Positions 1-12,835 of a stretch of DNA of 64,000 nt are shown piece after piece (position 1 is the stretch's first letter; each line of letters starts with the position of its first letter). The stretch spans positions 124,001 through 188,000 of the forward strand of contig MCGE01000031.1 in NCBI GenBank assembly GCA_002105175.1, read 5' to 3'. The DNA comes from Absidia repens. Lineage: Eukaryota > Mucoromycota > Mucoromycetes > Mucorales > Cunninghamellaceae. The position numbers were made by a program, and so were the translations under genes. Under the pieces are notes generated by a model. It was not told the DNA's origin and searched no databases. It saw only the letters and a program-made list of their open reading frames with translations.

Positions 1-299
1 ATTGAACCCCAATTCATCGCTTGAAAGGTCATTGGAAGATCGAGCTTCTTTAGTCCTCAACTATGTTACTTCAAAATAAATGATACCTTGGAACTCCAGG
101 AAAAAAAAAAAATCGTTTATTTGAACTATGATATTCAACAATCAATGTTTTCCAGAAAGACACCGTTATTCCGGGTAGTGTTAATGTGGCTCCCTACTGT
201 ATGTGATCTAGAGCTGGAAATGATCGGTTGACAAGTTAGAAGTGAAAAGCAGCAAATTGAAAGACACGTTAGAGAAAAAGCAAAATAATAATATTTGGA
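1..299. other. Intergenic sequence at window edge
   Basis: No gene is recognisable here. The stretch is AT-rich with a short poly-A run near 103-112. It may be the outermost part of the repeat copy that follows, but I could not align it convincingly. Confidence 0.4.
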
Positions 300-1165
300 T
301 TGATAGAATTCATGCATGTGATTGATGTGAGTACTGGGTCCGGAATACGATCATATTTAGTAACAAGCAACGTGAGCTGTCAACCTGGCAATATTGTTCA
401 GTAATGGGTGAAATATACATAGATGAGCTGGAAAAGCAGTACAAAATGTGTTATAGCAATGGCTACACTGAAGCATGATTTAGATTTGTTTATATGACTG
501 GTCGAACATTTGTAATGGGTGAATTAGGAAACAAGCGCAGTAGTAGAACATTCACAAAACATTTACAGTAGCGACATGGCTTCACTGCCCGCTTAGTCAA
601 AATGATGATTATTAAAAAGATCTAGTTTATTGAAGCATAGAAGCATAATTATTGAATACTAAAATTAAGGGCGCAGGGTTCACTACGGCAAAGGGACTTG
701 ATGGAGGGATCTATTGGAAGGAAGCTTGAGGGGCACCAATGTTCAACACTAATCAATCGGTGTGAAGGTATTCAAAAAAGAGATTTATTGCACAAGACAT
801 GAGAGAGACTAATGGGACAGTTTTTCATGGAAGCAAGTAAAAAGAGACATATTTTATTCAAATATTGTTCAAACTATAGACAAACTAAGACTGAATTAAG
901 CTAATGAAGACTAATAGACCAACTAATGGTAGTTCTAAATCCTAGATCCAAAATGAAAGGGTTTCCCCATACATCTTGTAATCCCTGAGCTGAAATCCTT
1001 CTGAAATAGTCCTGACACTATTCTAAGTCCAACAGGACCCCATAAAAGTTGAATGGGGTAGAAAAAAAAAGGAAAATAAAAAAAGAAAAAAAAAAAAAAA
1101 GGAAAGAAAGAGCGCGAGAAAAATAAAAATGGGTGAAATAAAAATCCACGTGTGCGGGAATTGAA
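300..1165 (-). repeat. Dispersed repeat copy R1 (core reads leftwards)
   Basis: One of eight copies of an intergenic repeat. Reading the minus strand, it starts at a CACGTG (1147-1152) next to a GC-rich block. It passes a pyrimidine-rich stretch and then the conserved core, recognised by the reverse complement of AGCTCAGGGATTACAA near 977-995 and by the GGGTTTCCC block near 959-967. It continues through AATAAA-type signals toward about 300. No open reading frame is shared with other copies. The small core stem seen in other copies is not intact here. The outer boundary is uncertain, and no second arm was recognised to the right of the CACGTG. Confidence 0.6.
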
Positions 1166-1706
1166 ATCGTTTGTGTGGCCTCTGCGTGAACTGTCGTTCT
1201 GACCGTTGCCCTGTTTTTTTTTATTTCAATGATAAAATAAAACAGAAGAAAGTTTCAGAAGGTTATTCTGGTGCTAGATATAGTTTGAATTTACCCATCA
1301 AAATAATGATATTACCCACAATAGCGATACATTTCGATTTCCCATTGATATCGTTATTGCGGGTTCTTACGGTACTAGTCCGAATAAGGTAAAAGAGCAT
1401 GAAGACAAAAGTTAAAGATATTTGGTAATGGGGGCGCAGGTCTCACTTATATTGCTTTTCACATTCATTTATATAGTGCTACAAGTATTTGGCATGACCA
1501 GCATAAAGTATCGGTACAGGAATTAGGTTCATTCATCACTCGAGGCGCGGATTACTCTCAACTGGGAAGTTAAAGGCGGATGTCTCACGCTGAAATTTAT
1601 TATATGAATGAGTATACTTCCTGGACTTGTATAACTTGGAATGTAATTAAATTTGTACTTACTTTTGTATTGAAAGCAGAGAGCATTTATCAAATACACA
1701 CAAATA

Positions 1707-1741
<35 letters not shown>

Positions 1742-2460
1742 TAGCGATGCATAGCTTTGATCTGAATATCTCGATCCAATCAGCAGGGTCATTTTTCGAA
1801 CCTCACCAAGATTCCGCCTCAGACTAAACTCCAATCATCGTTGTGCTCAGCGTTACAAAGGAAGAAGAAAAAGTATTTTTACAAATCCATAAACAAAGCA
1901 TTCAGTTTAGAGCACTCTTATACTCTTTTATCTAGAACTTGGAATGCAATGTTGGTAATCAACATTGACAGCAAGCCTATTATCTTGACAAATACAGCGT
2001 AATATATGATACTGTTATCAATTACCCATGAAATATAGTTATAGCAATTGCAATAGTGATTTTTTTTTTTATCTATGATGGCATATGATGCTCAAATTTA
2101 AAATATTCTTTTCATTGGTAGATTAATATATCATGATGTCTCGTGGGGGAATTTTTTTTTTTCTGAAGTTATGGAAACTGCAATGTTCCCAACATGAGTG
2201 CCCGGCTTCCACATATTGAGTCTTTATTTGTAACCCAATCGATCTACAAAAGTTCTTGGCAATAAATAAATAAAAATAAAATAAAAATAAAATATCAAAT
2301 TGGGTCATATGTAAATAGAAGAATGAAAGGACAATGTCACTCACACTCTTAATTTGAATTTTATTACAAAAAGCTAAAGAAGTGTATATAAGGTGATAAT
2401 AACAACTAACGTACAATAAAAATAATAAACTAATACTACTACTAATCTAACTACACTAAA
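1166..2460. other. Intergenic, homopolymer-rich
   Basis: No coding sequence is supported. A poly-A run of about 30 nt lies at about 1709-1738. The part just before 2460 contains AATAAA-like signals in both orientations, as expected for the 3' end of the leftward chitin deacetylase gene. Confidence 0.5.
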
Positions 2461-4060
2461 TCAAGAAATGAAAACACCGGCCACCACCATGGCAAAACCA
2501 AGGGCAACAGACGGTAAAGACATGATTGAAGCAGATGAAGTTGATGATTCGGCAGCAGAAGAACCGGAGGATGCACCAGCAGCAGCAGCGCTACCGCCAT
2601 TGGAGGAAGAAGATGTTGCAGCAGAAGAGGATGCGGTTGAGCTGGAGTTGCCAATGGTGGAGTTACCGCTAGCATTTGCTGGATAGACCCATTTGTCTTC
2701 CCAGTAAGGTTGAGTGATGCCTAAGCAATCATGAATAGACTTGACATCAAAGGTTTGTTGTAAAGTAGGAAGCCATTTTTCGGTCATTTTGACTAAAATA
2801 AGATAAATATAAAAATTAGCTAAATAATAATAAATTATGATTCAAGATACTTACCAGTAGCATTGTTCAATTCATGTTCTAAACAGATGGTACCAACAGT
2901 GTTGTCTGACCCATTCTTTCTTGCTTCAACCCATCCTTCAAAGTAACCATCAACGGTATCCCAAGGGAGATTACCGCCACCGTCACCAGGCATGTTCCAG
3001 TCTAATAGTAAGAAGAAGATTGACAATAATGATAAGATCAGTAAGTGTGATGTCTAAAAAAAAAAAAAGAGAGAGCTTGCACTTACCGTTTGAATCCTTG
3101 TTCCAGATCATAGTAGTCATACCCATTTGCCAAGCGATGGCACGAACACGGTCATCCACATCACCAAAGGGTGGACGCCAGCACTTTGGTGTGACGTTAA
3201 CCGCTTCCTTGATAGCACGTAAGGTCCAGTAAAATTCAGCAACAACTTGTTCATTGGTTTGCGTGGTCATAGCACTATTGTTTATATGTATAAAAAGACC
3301 AGTCAGTATTATCTCCATCAAAACGCATTGATCATATTGTGTAAACTTACGGATGGCTCCAAGTATGTACGCAGATCACTAATCCATCATTAATAGCGCG
3401 TTTGGCGGCGGCAGGATAGGTTACAACGTTGCTACCAATGTAGAAGAGGGTAGCTTTCTGGTTGTTGTTTTCAGCCAAGAAATTGTAAAGGACAGGTTCA
3501 GAATAGTTGTTCAATAATGCATCCGAGTCGCTAGGGTTGTAAGGACCATCGTCGTAGTTGAGACCCCAGTCACCGGCTTTTGGACAATAGTAGACATCTT
3601 CAGGTAAGTAATTGACTTTGGGCTTGACACAGTTGGTATCGGACCACCAGCAGTAAGGATCAGTGTTTTGATCATAATCCCCAAAAGTGATATCTCCGTT
3701 GCTGTCGGCTTTGTTGGGGGGAGCGTCAGGTACCTTGGTCCAGTCGATAGCGTTATAGGCAGCCTTGACTTCGGGATGGTCGGTGGTGGCGGCAGCCCAG
3801 GGTTCAGGGTAGTCTGTCAAGTTCAAAGTAGCCTTGTCCAAAGTAGTGCTAGTGTCTAATGCTCCAGTTGGATAGCCAGAGTTGACACCAGAAGGAGCAG
3901 CAAACTGAGGAAGCCATGCGGGAGATGTTTGTGCCAAGATGCCGCTGTTACTGCTGGACGAAGGAGAGGCAGATGATGATGGGGTAGCGGAGCTTGATTG
4001 TGCAGATGCGATTGACGCAAGAGCAAAAAGAATAGCACCCGTTTGTTGGAATGGATGCAT
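2461..4060 (-). CDS. Chitin deacetylase 1 (CE4 polysaccharide deacetylase, probably GPI-anchored)
   Basis: The enzyme removes acetyl groups from chitin to make chitosan at the cell surface. Four exons (4060-3351, 3274-3087, 3001-2855, 2792-2461) join in frame to 458 aa. Residues 1-20 form a signal peptide ending in ASAQ, followed by a Ser-rich stretch. CE4 motifs appear in order: NYDDGP (catalytic Asp and zinc Asp), HTWSHP (zinc histidines, split by intron 1), RPPFGDVD, DWNMPGD and LEHELN. The C-terminus is Ser/Ala-rich and ends in a hydrophobic tail, which fits a GPI signal. All expected catalytic residues are present, so it should be active. The family assignment is secure; cell-wall (chitosan) function is inferred from known fungal CDAs. 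The start is the first ATG before the signal peptide. Confidence 0.93.
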
Positions 4061-5362
4061 AGTGAAATAATTTATCAGTGGTGAAAAAAAAGAAAAGATA
4101 AAAAAAATGAAAGAAAAGATAAATCAGGAAGACTAAAAAAGTTATTTTTATAGAAAAAATAAAATGTTCAAAGCCCGCCAACCTTGAAAAAAAGGAATTG
4201 GGTTTTACCGTTCCCAGCTTTGAAGATGTGTGTTTTTATTTTTGTCCTGAATTAACTAGGCGTTTCGCAATTGAAAAAAAAATAAAAAAAAAATAGAACA
4301 ACACTAAAAACAAACATTGTTTTTGAAAATCAAGTACCTTTTGAGGGATGTCGACGCTAGAAGGAGGATTGAAGTTAATGATGGTATGATACAGTTTGCA
4401 ATAAGAAATAAAAATACTAAAGATCAATTCACCCAAAAAGTAAGATAAATAAGCTATTGGATAAAGTTTCATTCTATTTCAGTACAAAAATGACCAAAAA
4501 AGGATGATTTATAAAAAGATAATATCAGGTCAATCATATCCGTGTAACCTAAAACAAAGCCTCATGATTTATTCTTTCTATTGGCTGACAAAGGCCATCC
4601 GACAAAAGAAATTTTATTCTTCATATATAATATGATGCATAAAATGTATATGGATGCGCATGATATCATGCAATAATGATAGCAATTGGAGCAAGTACAG
4701 CAAAGGAGAAAATCAAATACATATCGTCAAGAATCATGTTGCATAATAGTGTCTGTATGTAAAATATATGATGGCATGTCTTTTTCTATTGACAAAACAC
4801 ATATCTTTAAAGGAGACTCTTTTTTTTTCCTTCATCTTTTTCTATGTTAAGGAGTAAAGAAAAGGGGGTGATATGGGTATGATATAAATCAGGGGTAATG
4901 GCAAAAAGCCACTTGGTGGCAAAACTTTCATTTCCGCTCGTTGAAAAAACAAATATCATCGAAAATCTTGTTAAAATGTATTCAATGACAGGAATGACAG
5001 TTGTATCATCTTTGTCAGGGCCGCCGCATTGAGTTGATAAAAATTATTATCACTATACTATAACCAATTCTTTCACATATGTGAAAAAGGAGAGGAAGCT
5101 ATACATGGTGATTTGGTTATCTTCTTTTAAAAAAAAAGGAGGAAGGCAACTAGTTATATTTGTATATACAAAAGAAAGAAAAAAGAGGGGCAAGTTTATC
5201 ATTATACTACAAGCGCTGTACCTGTACATAAAGTGCACTGTAGAAATAGCATTTATACTCCGCCATTGTTCATCGTTTAATGGAAAGTCTTTTTGATTTT
5301 TTCTTTCACCTTTCTTTCTTTTTATTCATTCCATTTTATATATACCCAATTCATCGTATTCA
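4061..5362. promoter_or_regulatory. Divergent intergenic region between chitin deacetylase 1 and the HMG-box gene
   Basis: The two flanking genes are transcribed away from each other, so this 1.3 kb should hold both promoters. A TATA-like TTTTATATATACC lies at about 5335-5347, close to the HMG-gene start. No coding sequence is supported; the short open frames inside are low-complexity. Confidence 0.5.
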
Positions 5363-6247
5363 ATGCAAAGTGTACACAAATTTCTTTTTAATCAAGATGG
5401 TCGTCCTACACCAAAGTTGACTTTACCTCCACTTTTGGTTGATGGCGAACCAGGTTCGTTATTGATTCCATACATAGTTATGACTTGATATTTATTTTCA
5501 TCCACTATTTTTTATAGCCATCAAGTCAATGTCTTGGTTATCACGACGCTCTACTACCCCGCCGGCTTTTTTGGAACCTCATCCCCAGACTACCATGGAT
5601 CAACAACGTGATGCCATTCAACTTCCTAGATCTCACCGACTGTCACTTTCATCTCTATCTTCCATCTCCACTGAAGGCTCTTCCGAAGATGAACACTCAT
5701 GGGCAAATTTGGACGCGAAATATGACGAAGAAGATAACTGCAATAAGCAAGATCAAAGTAGCAACTCACTATCATTACCATCCATCAGTACAGCGCTTAT
5801 GTGTACCGGTTCTGGTATCAGCAACAACAGAAATGAACCCACTACAGCAGTGAATAGTACACCAAGACAAAGCCAGACTCCACATATGGATCAACAAGCT
5901 GATAATGCTCCCGCAATAGTGAATAGCCATTTTCCTCACGCGGATTCTGCAGACAGTCAGAATATACGACTTTTAGGCATTGGATCTCTATCACCACATT
6001 CATCAACATCCGTACAGGGTGACGATTTTCAACATCATCCAACACCACCAGCCTTGCAACAATCATCCTCATCACTATCAAGTTCCTCAGGCTCTGATTC
6101 TTCTTCTCCATCCTCACCAGTGCCTTCATCGCTATCCACTTTTTGGGCGTCTCCAAGCTCCATCAACAATGAACAACGACATCATTTTGTGACAAAAAAT
6201 GCGCATATTAAACGACCTCGAAATGCTTGGATTCATGTATGTGATGA

Positions 6248-6278
<31 letters not shown>

Positions 6279-6744
6279 GTGGATGACTTCAACTCATTTT
6301 TATTGTTATTATTTAATATTTTTTAGTTTCGTTGCTATTTTGGTCAAGCATTGAAAGCAACAGATCCTACCATCCGAGCGGAAGAAATTTCAAAGTAAGT
6401 TGAACAATCAAGAAGAAGGACGGAGGGAGGTGAAATAAAAGGGAAACAAGGAGATAAAGATAAATAATAAAAAATAAAAAAAAAAAAAGAAGGGGGGAGA
6501 GGATACTGATATGATTTGTTTATTTGATAGACGTGCTTCGGAATACTGGTCCCGCTTGACAAACAAACAAAAGAAACCATGGCATGTTATGGCTGAGCAA
6601 GAAAAATTGGCTCATCAAGAGGCCTTTCCTGATTATCGCTATCGTCCAAAACGTGCTTTACCAAAATCGGTGGTCTTGACTTATCCCGCATCGTCTTCGA
6701 CTTGTAAGCTGGACCAATGTAGTAAGAAGTTTAGATTAGCTTAG
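5363..6744 (+). CDS. HMG-box (MATA/SOX-type) transcription factor
   Basis: A sequence-specific DNA-binding protein expected to act in the nucleus. Four exons (5363-5453, 5518-6236, 6327-6394, 6531-6744) join in frame to 363 aa. Residues 1-259 are Ser/Pro/Gln-rich and probably disordered. The HMG box spans about residues 260-335: it opens with IKRPRNAWIHF, has AEEISKRASEYW and KKPWHVMAEQEKLAHQEAF in the helices, and closes with PDYRYRPKR. The box is assembled from exons 2-4, and intron 2 carries a poly-T run of about 28 nt. The closing motif resembles mating-type and Ste11-like HMG boxes. The neighbours are not the triose-phosphate transporter and RNA helicase that flank the Mucorales sex locus, so I do not call it sexM or sexP. 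Target genes are unknown. Confidence 0.88.
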
Positions 6745-8504
6745 ATTAGTTGCATGATCTTCTTTTTATTTTTATATATTCCCCAACTTTGATACCCTCT
6801 CTTTCTCCCCAGCGCCTCCCCCTCCCCCTCAGACACATATCATTTATTATTTATATATAGCATTTCATTTATGATGAAGATTCTTTAGATATACAATACA
6901 TTGTCCATACAATTCACCCACCCCTACCTCTTCCAATTCCCTATTATATATTTCCCGTCACCTCCCCTATTTTTTATTTTGTATCTTTGTGCTTTGAAGA
7001 AATAAAAATAAAAAAAATGTTTTTGATTTAAATTTTTGTGTATTGAAATATGTCATTGGGCTGATATAAAGTTTGACTTGGCAGTTCATGTTATTGTTTA
7101 TTAATGATGATCAGCACTGTAGGCTAGATTTAATGATTTTATCCCAAGGAAAAAATAAAAATAAAAATAAAAGAAAATTATCAAAAGGTGGCAACAATAA
7201 AGCACAGCCCATCATTCGCAGTTTGTTTTTAGAGGGATGATGAGCTGAGTGCAAAGGCACGTGTGCGGTGTTTAATATTGGAAGAGGGAAAGGAATCAAC
7301 AATAGATAGGGTAGGGACTCTCTGTGGCAAAAAAAAATAAAAATAAAAAATAAAATAAACCCAGCGCGACAACCTTTATCTTGCGAAATGTAACCATAGC
7401 ATCCCCATCTTCCATTTAACGTCTAAAAATGACAAACAGTCAAAACTAAAAATAAAGCGATGCGATATGATTGATTGTCGATTATTAATGTTGTTGTCAT
7501 TCATTGCTTCTTTAGTTATATGTTTTAATTTATTTATAAACCTCATTGCACGTCTCTTTCACTATCATAACGTGTGTGCGACAATGGACTTCGGGAAAGA
7601 AAAAGTGAAACTTTTTTCCTTAAAAGCATCATTTCTATCAGTTGCGCACATCATTTGCTTGATCAATGAACACCCGCAGATTTTATCGGGCGCTATTTTT
7701 AAATGCTCAAAGCACTCAATTGTAGTGTATGATATTAATAAACTCATGATTTTAGATACAAATAGAAGAAAACACTGAAGCACTATAACAGGAACAAGTG
7801 GTTGAAAACTTTTAGATAGGGCGATATAAGCAGCTCCCTTGGGCAACAAATAAATAAATACTTCAATATTAATGGACTCTTTTTATCAAAGAGATTACCT
7901 GGAGATACAATCAATAAATAAAGTGTCACCTAAAACGATTTGAACCATATATAGATGTTTAAATATACTATATCCTTACATCTTCTTGAAAACAGCGAGC
8001 TTTTACTTTACTACTCAATCTCTCTATCTTGTATTTTATTTTTCTGAAGAATGTGATCATTACTGATATTAACAACTTGATGCATTGCCTTCTAAAGCCA
8101 TAAAAATCATTTATTCCTCTTTATCCTTTTCTATTCTTCAATAATTCATATTTATCATGCATTATTGTATCATTGTTGTGCCATAGTATTGTCATTTGAT
8201 TTATTTTGGAAACGATAATTAATGTATGTAGTCTAATCAAAGAGTGTAAGCTATTCTCTGGTGAGTGACGAGGTATTCTATTGTGTAGAGCACTCTACGT
8301 ACAGTGAAGGGGCCAAATTAAACTAGGTCGGATTGCTCTATAGCAAATTTCAAATTCACCATCAGAAGAGAACCACTAGATTTCCATTGTTTAAATTAAT
8401 GATCAAGGCTACGTTCATTACAATAGAATCGCCTCGTTGATCATGTTCCACAGTGCTTATCCCACCAAAAAAATTATCGCAGCTAAATCCCCCACTAAAA
8501 ATAA
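6745..8504. other. Intergenic, no supported gene
   Basis: The first 300 nt are the pyrimidine-rich, AATAAA-containing 3' flank of the HMG gene. The rest is AT-rich. An open frame of 103 codons at 7467-7778 has no recognisable domain or coding character and I do not count it. Confidence 0.5.
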
Positions 8505-9180
8505 TTTCACATCCCGCACACCTGACCTTTCATTTTTTCCCATTTTTATTTTCGCCCATTTTCATTTTTCCTTTTCCTTTTCTTTTTCTCGTTTCTCTTT
8601 TTTCTTCACCATTCAACTTCCATGAGGTTATTATGATCTTAGATCAGTGTCAGGATTAGTTTAGAAAGGCTTTCAGCTCAGGGATTACAATATACATGGG
8701 GAAACCCTTTCATTTTGGATTTAGGATTTGGGACCACCATTAGTTGACTTTTTCAAGTCATCATTAGCTTAGCATAGTGTTAGTCTGTCATAGTCTCTAT
8801 CTACATCTGAATAAAATATGTATTTTTTTTTTTTGTACCTGCTTCAATGAAAAATATCCCATTAGCCTCTTCCATGTATTGTACAATAGATTCTTTTTTA
8901 ACATTGCCCTTTTCGATTTGAGCTGACTGCTGTTGTGCTTCAATAAAAGATATCCCGTTTGTCTCTTTCAAGCCTTGTATGGTATTGTACATACAGTATG
9001 CTACATCTCTTTGTACAATCGTCCATTTATATTAGAGTTGGCCATTCTTCAGGCAAACAAATGGTTTCCCTCAACTCCATCAGAACCTTACTAACCCCTC
9101 ACCTGTAGTTTAGTATTTAACTTGCATGCTTCAATAAAATATGACCCTTTTTTTATCAACAGTCCTCTGAAGCATTAGCT
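8505..9180 (+). repeat. Dispersed repeat copy R2 (core reads rightwards)
   Basis: This copy has a degenerate centre, CACCTG at about 8518-8523 in place of CACGTG, beside a GC-rich block. A pyrimidine-rich tract follows, then the core at about 8640-8773, including AGCTCAGGGATTACAA and GGGGAAACCC. AATAAA signals lie near 8810, 8941 and 9131, each followed by a similar block with TTGTACAATA-like sequence. The core stem is TGACTT-TTTC-AAGTCA, a perfect six-pair stem. No left arm was recognised. Confidence 0.7.
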
Positions 9181-9749
9181 AATAAGCAAATCCGTCATTT
9201 TAAATAGTTGTGAGTGACCGATTCAACTCATATTCTTAGTTCACCCGTTAAGGCTTCTTCCCTTAGAGCTTTAGCGATTGATTTTCTCCTATTCGAGATC
9301 GATCAGTTATATTATTATTCCTAGACTATGTAATGAATATAGTTGTGTAGTTGTCTTTGTAAATTAATTGTAGATTCGTCTTTCTGGTCAACACAATGTT
9401 ATTCATAAAAAATTCGTGGGGTTTGTTTATTCAATTTTCGCTCCATTGTTCATTTCAATGAGCTATCCTAATGCCACACCATCAATGTGGCCTTTATTTG
9501 CTAGAAATCATTTACCGTTCCCAGGATCCCCCCCCTTCGCAGTTTGCCGCCAGACGTACACCACTTGATGTAAACGGTTGCGTTTATCTCCACACTACTA
9601 TTTATATTAACTAGCCTGTGTTGTGTGTTCCCGCCCGCGTAGCCTCTAATAGACTGGCCATGCAATCTTTTAATTTGTGTGCCTTTTTCATTATACTGCA
9701 CAATATAACCTGTCAAGAGAAAATTACGTTGGAGGCACAAGTATGAGCG
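9181..9749. other. Spacer between two convergent repeat copies
   Basis: This stretch separates R2 from R3, whose core arms point at each other. A 79-codon frame on the minus strand at 9501-9740 has no recognisable family and is not called a gene. Confidence 0.4.
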
Positions 9750-11230
9750 AATTAATATGAATGGTAGAGTGCAAATAGGACAATGTTACATATGAAGCAA
9801 CCTAGAACTGTTAATCACTCACAATACTTCTGGGAGATTATATGATCGGTAGAGTTGGAACATGACCAACTTTAATAGTCAGTGATCTGAAACTAACAAT
9901 TTATTCCCTTGGTATTAAATGGAAAGGGTAGTCATAGCGGGGTGAATTAGAAAGCAAATGCTTGGTATGATAGGATATTCACAAGACATCTATAATTATA
10001 ATATGGTTTATTATCAAATGGGTCATAGGATAATTAATAAAAAAGCATATTTTATTGAAGCATAATGGTAAAAACTAAACCTAAAAAATGAAGGGTTCAT
10101 TATAACAAGGGATTTCATGAACGATCTAGTAAGAGGAACTATAAAGCAGGCTATTGCGCGATTTAAAAAATGCTCAACACTAACTTAAAATATTGTTTGT
10201 AAAATGGAAGCTAGTCTACTGTAAAAGGAATGAGAAAGTTGAAAGGGACATCTGTTACTGAAACACGATCACAGTCAACACTGATGATGGTTGTAAACCA
10301 GGGATCTATTGCACAAGGCATGGAAGTAGCTAATGGGACTTTTGAGGCAAAGATACATATTTTATTCAATTATATATGCATACCATGAGCAAACTATGGA
10401 CAAACTAATACTAAGCTAAGCTAAGCTAAGCTAATGAAGGCACCAAAAAGCCCAAGTAATGGTGGTCCCAAATCCTGAATTCAAAATGAAAGAGTTTCCC
10501 CATGCATGTTGTAATCCCTGAGCTGAAAACGCTTCTAAACTAGACCTGATACTATTGTCAGTCCAAAACAATCCCATATAAATTGAATGGTGAAGAAAAA
10601 ATAAAGGAAAAAAAAAATAATCATCAAAAAGAAAGAGATCCGAAAAAATAAAAACGGCGAGAGAGAGAAAATAAATATTTCACGTGGGCGGGATTCCAAT
10701 TGTTTTTTTTTTTTTTTGGTCTCTCTCAGAGTTTTTTTTTGGTGGATGCAACAAAGGAGACGCTCTGTTTTTATTATAACATCAATAAGAACATTAGTGG
10801 AAGCTTTTAGTTTCGCTTCAAATGATATTGACCGCCTCCAGCTGACATTGACCACACGAATGTTCTTTTCTCTTGATGCCTTTGGATTCAGCTGAAGCAA
10901 TTGAATCTAGTTTAGCGCCCTCCTTCAGTAGAATAGTGTGTCACTTGCCGTAGAATAACTTGCCTTCTTTAATTATATTAGTTTATCCGATGTCATATGT
11001 ATACTACAGCAATATATCCCAATCTCCCACACACTTCACATTCATCCATACACACCCACATATGCTCACCTAAAACATCTCACCTTTAGATATGTAGGTA
11101 TCCTGGTACTACCATTAGACTAGTTTAGTTATCATAGTTTATATTTGCGCCTAAATAAAATATACCTTGTCTTTTTGCTCATACATCGTTCTCATACATT
11201 TAGTTTGTCTTGTTGAATAGATGTGTGCAC
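9750..11230 (-). repeat. Dispersed repeat copy R3 with both arms
   Basis: The centre is CACGTGGGCGGG at 10681-10692. The minus-strand arm contains the core (the reverse complement of AGCTCAGGGATTACAA near 10512-10527) and runs to a terminal GAATTAATATGAATGG near 9750-9765, shared with other copies. On the plus-strand side a second arm begins with GGTGGATGCAACAAAGGA near 10741 and reaches CTAAATAAAATA near 11150. It then has CTCATACATTTAGTTTGTC near 11190, which closely matches the equivalent part of R6. There is no conserved open frame in either arm. Confidence 0.72.
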
Positions 11231-11635
11231 AGCGTGCTTAACAGTAAAAAGAAAAAAAATGCGGACTTCCAAATGTCACCACCACTATAAATCATAAGAG
11301 TACTGGACGTACTACTCAGATTCTTTAAACTACTTGCTAGAAACACAAGGCAGATTTATTTACTACAAAATACAAAAATGGCTATGGGTACAGTACATGC
11401 GAATATTAAAATTTTATATGAATCTGTATTAAAAAGGGAACCTGAATGACGTTGTCCCCGATATGGAACTTTGTTATTATTGTTATTGTCTTGCTGGGGT
11501 CAATGAAGAACTCAAAACAACTTCCATTTTTAGAAAACAATATTTAACAGCTTTGTATCGTGTTTCTATGCTTTCTTTTTACTTCTTCATTTCTTCAAAC
11601 GGCCAAAAAAAAAAAAAAAACAACAGAACACCTCA
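11231..11635. other. Intergenic upstream of the coiled-coil gene
   Basis: AT-rich with a poly-A run at about 11606-11620. Presumed promoter and 5' leader of the following gene; no specific site stands out. Confidence 0.35.
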
Positions 11636-12835
11636 ATGACGGTCAGAAGTGTTATCATCGATTATTCATATGAATCAGTAAAATACGAACTGGATCAAAC
11701 AAGAAAACAGTTGAAGCAAAAAGAAGTAATTCTCTCTCTATTCCTCCTAAAAAGAGACCCTTGATGAACCATATGTAAATGACTCAAATATAATATCATT
11801 CAATACTTCATAGATTGAAAATCAAGAGCTAAGAAAGAAAATCTTTGAATGGAAAAGAATGGCTCTCGAGAATGAATCACTATTTCAAACAACTAGGCAG
11901 CAATTCGAAATTCAGGAACAAAATTTAATAGCACAGCATAAGTCAGAAATGGATGCGTTAACGACAGCACATGTTGAAAAAATGAATGAGGTATCCAAAA
12001 CCATTATTTCATTACAACGATCACAGCACGAGGATTATGATCAGTCATCAAAACACATTCATAATTTAATAGAGGTAAATAATTATATTGAGGCAGTAAT
12101 ATAATCAGATGCAACCATGCTGACTTTTTTTTTTCCCTTAAGGATAAACACAAGGAAACAGCATCCAAGGTTATTTATCATCGACAAAAAGCAACAAACC
12201 TGATTCTTAATATGAATGTAAGATATATACTACAAAGTGACTACCAAAGTAGACCATGTCTTCAACTTTTTTTTTTTTTTTTTTTTTTTTGCCCCGGTAT
12301 AAAAAAGGATTTAATGACTGAGATTGAGACGAAAATTCACGGGTATATACAAAACGATGTAAATACAAGTAATATAAATGAAAACGAGCAAACAGATTCG
12401 GTCATGACAAATAATAATGGTGCCGACGATATTTATTATGATGGACATACGACTGTATTGCCTGAATCAATGGAAAAGCTGCAACCATTAGATCGATTAC
12501 AATCAGATCCCGATGCTCACAGCAATAATTATCATCTGCATCATGAACAAGACCAGCAACACTTTCAAGAATATACTACACCTGCGTTTTCATCATCATC
12601 CTCTTCATCGTTTTCGGGATCATATAACAGTTTGTCCATCTCCCCTCGTTCGTCCTTATCCATAGGATCGATTTCCCCTCAAAATCAACGCCAACAGCCG
12701 CCTCGACTCAAAACAAAACCAACCATGGAACATTTGACAAAAGTGATCCCAAACTTTTTATTGAAAAACACACCAAATAAACAAGAGCAGTGGAAAATGA
12801 CTCATCGCCGCTCGTTCATAAATAACGTACAGTAG
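11636..12835 (+). CDS. Coiled-coil protein of unknown function
   Basis: I do not recognise the family. Four exons (11636-11725, 11814-12074, 12143-12217, 12308-12835) join in frame to 317 aa. Residues about 15-140 are rich in Glu, Lys and Gln with a heptad-like pattern (for example KYELDQTRKQLKQKEIENQE), suggesting a long coiled coil. Residues about 160-260 are acidic, then Ser-rich and probably disordered. The C-terminal 45 residues are basic and contain MEHLTKVIPNFLLKNTP. There are no signal peptide or membrane segments. Intron 3 contains a long poly-T run before the acceptor. It could be a cytoskeletal or scaffolding protein, but this is only inferred from the coiled coil. Confidence 0.7.

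Noticed and set aside
5363..6744. HMG gene as the sexM/sexP mating-type locus
   Set aside because: The expected flanking transporter and RNA helicase genes are absent, and the box alone cannot establish it.
7467..7778. 103-codon open frame, plus strand
   Set aside because: No recognisable domain, AT-driven composition, no splice or promoter support, and an overlapping frame of similar length on the other strand.
9501..9740. 79-codon open frame, minus strand, between repeat copies
   Set aside because: Not found in the other repeat copies and no family recognised; could be a relic but cannot be supported.
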